Shown: in pieces, positions 15,217 to 16,681 of the stretch
Position numbering within the stretch: position 1 is the first letter of the stretch
Layout: each line of letters opens with the position of its first letter
Source: Gammaproteobacteria bacterium
GTDB lineage: Bacteria > Pseudomonadota > Gammaproteobacteria > Pseudomonadales > Azotimanducaceae
Assembly (NCBI GenBank): GCA_028821035.1
Contig: JAPPHP010000409.1
Span: forward strand, 1 to 16,681
DNA length: 16,681 nt
Direction of reading: 5' to 3'
Translations under genes and position numbers: made by a program
The notes under the pieces: model-generated
The model's input: the letters and a program-made list of their open reading frames with translations, nothing else
The model's database searches: none
What the model was told of the DNA's origin: nothing

Positions 15217-16419
15217 TCAGTGCTCCGCCGGGATGACGGCCTTCGGCTCCCTCGGCATGCCGAGGCCGCGCTCGCTGATGATGTTCTTCTGGATCTGCGA
15301 CGTGCCGCCGCCGATGATGAGGCCGAGGAAGTACATGTAGTGGTTCTGCCAGCTGCCCTGGTCGCGCAGGTGCGGGCCCTTGCCGTACATCAGCCCGAAC
15401 TCGCCCATGACGTCGATGCCGAGGCCCTCGAGGTCGTGCCGCAGCTCCGTCGCCTGCAGCTTGGTGATCATCCTGGCGAGCCCGGTATCCGTGCTGCCGT
15501 CGTTTAGGCGCGAGCTCAGCACGCGGAGGTCGTTGAACCGCATGGCGGTCACCCGCGCCTGGATCTTTATCAGCCGGTCCCGGAAGGCGGGGTTGTCGAT
15601 CGCGCGCTGGCCGTCCACGGTTTCGGTCTTCATCAGTTCGACCAAGCGGTTGAGCCGCGTCAGGGCGGCGTTGGGGTCGCCCAGGGTGTCCCGTTCATGC
15701 CCGAGGATGGCGTTGGCGACGTACCAGCCTTCTCCGCGGCTGCCGACGATCTGCTCTTTCGGGACCCGCACGTCGGTGAAGAACACCTCGTTGAAGTTGC
15801 CGGCCATGGTCATGTCGACCAGGGGCCGGATCTCGATGCCCGGGGTGTCCATGCGGAACAGGAGGAAGCTGATGCCCTGATGTTTGGGGGCGTCCGGCTC
15901 GGTACGGACGAGGCAGAAGATCCAGTCGGCGAGGTGCGCGGTCGAGGTCCAGATCTTCGAGCCGTTGACGACCCACTCGTCCCCGTCGAGCACCGCGGAG
16001 GTGCGCAGGCTCGCGAGGTCCGAACCGGCGTTCGGTTCCGAGTAGCCCTGGCACCAGACCATCTCGCCCGCGAGCGTGGGCGGAATGAACTGGCGTTTCT
16101 GCTCTTCGGTGCCGAGTTCGAGCAGGGTCGGGACCAGCATCGAGATGCCCTGGCTGCCGAGGCCGCCCGGCACCTGGGCGACCGCGAACTCCTCCCCGAT
16201 GATGCGCGCCTTCAGGATGTCCGGCTCGCCGCCGTGGCCGCCGTACTCCGCGGGGATGGTGCGCGCCGCGTAGCCGTGCTGGATGAGCAGCTTCTGCCAG
16301 TTCCTCACGGCCTCGGAACGGATGCCCTGGCCCTTCGGCGCCTGGTCGCGGTGGTTCTCGATGAAGTCGCGGACTTCCTCGCGAAACGCGTCGTACTGCG
16401 GGCCATAGGACAGGTCCAT
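15217..16419 (-). CDS. acyl-CoA dehydrogenase, large subunit type
   Basis: The 400-residue product oxidises an acyl-CoA thioester to the 2-enoyl-CoA with FAD. It contains IPAEYGGHGG (55-64), the acyl-CoA dehydrogenase signature CQGYSEPNAGSDLASLRT (123-140), NGSKIWTST (152-160) and the C-terminal flavin-contact segment GGGTSQIQKNIISERGLG. A Glu in GHERDTLG (Glu242) lies where isovaleryl-CoA dehydrogenase and FadE26-like enzymes carry the catalytic base, so this is probably the active chain of the pair. The ATG at 16417-16419 has GAGGGAAGG six bases before it. It is the first gene of the minus-strand series and is divergent from the dUTPase. Acyl chain or steroid side-chain specificity cannot be read from the sequence. 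Confidence 0.95.
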   Translation of the reverse strand: MDLSYGPQYDAFREEVRDFIENHRDQAPKGQGIRSEAVRNWQKLLIQHGYAARTIPAEYGGHGGEPDILKARIIGEEFAVAQVPGGLGSQGISMLVPTLLELGTEEQKRQFIPPTLAGEMVWCQGYSEPNAGSDLASLRTSAVLDGDEWVVNGSKIWTSTAHLADWIFCLVRTEPDAPKHQGISFLLFRMDTPGIEIRPLVDMTMAGNFNEVFFTDVRVPKEQIVGSRGEGWYVANAILGHERDTLGDPNAALTRLNRLVELMKTETVDGQRAIDNPAFRDRLIKIQARVTAMRFNDLRVLSSRLNDGSTDTGLARMITKLQATELRHDLEGLGIDVMGEFGLMYGKGPHLRDQGSWQNHYMYFLGLIIGGGTSQIQKNIISERGLGMPREPKAVIPAEH

Positions 16420-16425
16420 GGCGTG

Positions 16426-16434
16426 CCTTCCCTC
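16426..16434 (-). promoter_or_regulatory. ribosome binding site of the large acyl-CoA dehydrogenase
   Basis: On the minus strand GAGGGAAGG lies six bases before the ATG at 16417-16419. It is the strongest Shine-Dalgarno in the window and fixes the start. The 47-base divergent gap with the dUTPase (16420-16466) shows no convincing promoter pair beyond a lone TTGAAA at 16438-16443 on the + strand. Confidence 0.75.
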
Positions 16435-16466
16435 GGGTTGAAAGGCGTGAGAGTCTACCAGTCCGC

Positions 16467-16681
16467 ATGAACAACTACGCCGCGAAGCTCCAGAACATGG
16501 CCGTCCTGCAGGACCGCCATAACCACGAGGTCCATCCAGAGTGGCGCGCCCAGGGCTATGCGTACTACCGGGCCGTGTGGATCGAGTGCGCGGAACTGCT
16601 CGACCACTTCGGCTGGAAGTGGTGGAAGCGGCAGGACGCCAACCTCGAGCAGGTGCGCCTCGAAGTGGTCGACATCTGGCA
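16467..16681 (+). CDS. dimeric (all-alpha) dUTP diphosphatase, 5' part
   Basis: The frame opens at the ATG 16467 and runs off the right edge after 71 codons. The sequence (AVLQDRHNHEVHPEWRAQGY, then YYRAVWIECAELLDHFGWKWWK) is characteristic of the dimeric dUTPase family related to MazG pyrophosphatases, which hydrolyse dUTP to dUMP and keep uracil out of DNA. The metal-binding pattern EXXE then EXXD is visible as ECAE in the first helix and EVVD near the edge. This family is structurally unrelated to the trimeric Dut. The RBS is weak (GAGAG about 13 bases upstream). The C-terminal part, including the rest of the active site, lies outside the window. Confidence 0.9.
   Translation, partial: MNNYAAKLQNMAVLQDRHNHEVHPEWRAQGYAYYRAVWIECAELLDHFGWKWWKRQDANLEQVRLEVVDIW

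Noticed and set aside
1..16681. CRISPR arrays, tRNA or rRNA genes, insertion sequences, prophage or toxin-antitoxin genes
   Set aside because: No regular spaced repeats, cloverleaf sequences, transposase or integrase motifs were recognised; nearly the whole window is occupied by the genes listed.

Overview
The window is GC-rich, gene-dense bacterial DNA. A TonB-dependent outer-membrane receptor, an RND pump with its periplasmic adaptor, a Lon protease, a dimeric-type dUTPase and a GlnE-like domain together point to a Gram-negative proteobacterium. An uncultured environmental gammaproteobacterium is my best guess; this is inference, since no marker gene is present. I saw no tRNA, rRNA, CRISPR array, transposase or phage gene.

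Layout, left to right. The 3' end of an unidentified gene (to 70) overlaps by 4 bases a class I glutamine amidotransferase-like gene (67-792, +). That gene converges, with a 14-base overlap, on a long run of minus-strand genes: a TonB-dependent receptor (779-3091), a large RND efflux permease whose reading frame continues into a GlnE-like C-terminal domain (3274-7821), its membrane-fusion adaptor (7862-9024), a secreted FnIII/cadherin-like zinc metalloprotease (9067-11691), Lon protease (11724-14057) and two tandem acyl-CoA dehydrogenases (14131-15213 and 15217-16419). Divergent from these, at the right edge, is the 5' part of a dimeric dUTPase gene (16467 to the end, +).

The most unusual region is 3274-9024. 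The RND permease carries about 410 extra cytoplasmic residues that align from end to end with the C-terminal adenylyltransferase half of GlnE, but with the catalytic aspartates gone. It is therefore an apparent pump-pseudoenzyme fusion. Both genes of this pump locus are interrupted as written: the permease by one in-frame TGA where a Trp is expected, in the cytoplasmic loop between TM2 and TM3, and the adaptor by a one-base deletion. Either the pump is decaying or the assembly has local errors; the rest of both reading frames looks intact.

Two copies of a short dyad repeat (3253-3284 and 11643-11675, opposite orientation) lie at gene edges. One contains the permease stop codon and the other forms part of the metalloprotease N-terminus. 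The acyl-CoA dehydrogenase pair probably forms one heteromeric enzyme for CoA-ester oxidation. Lon and dUTPase are housekeeping functions.
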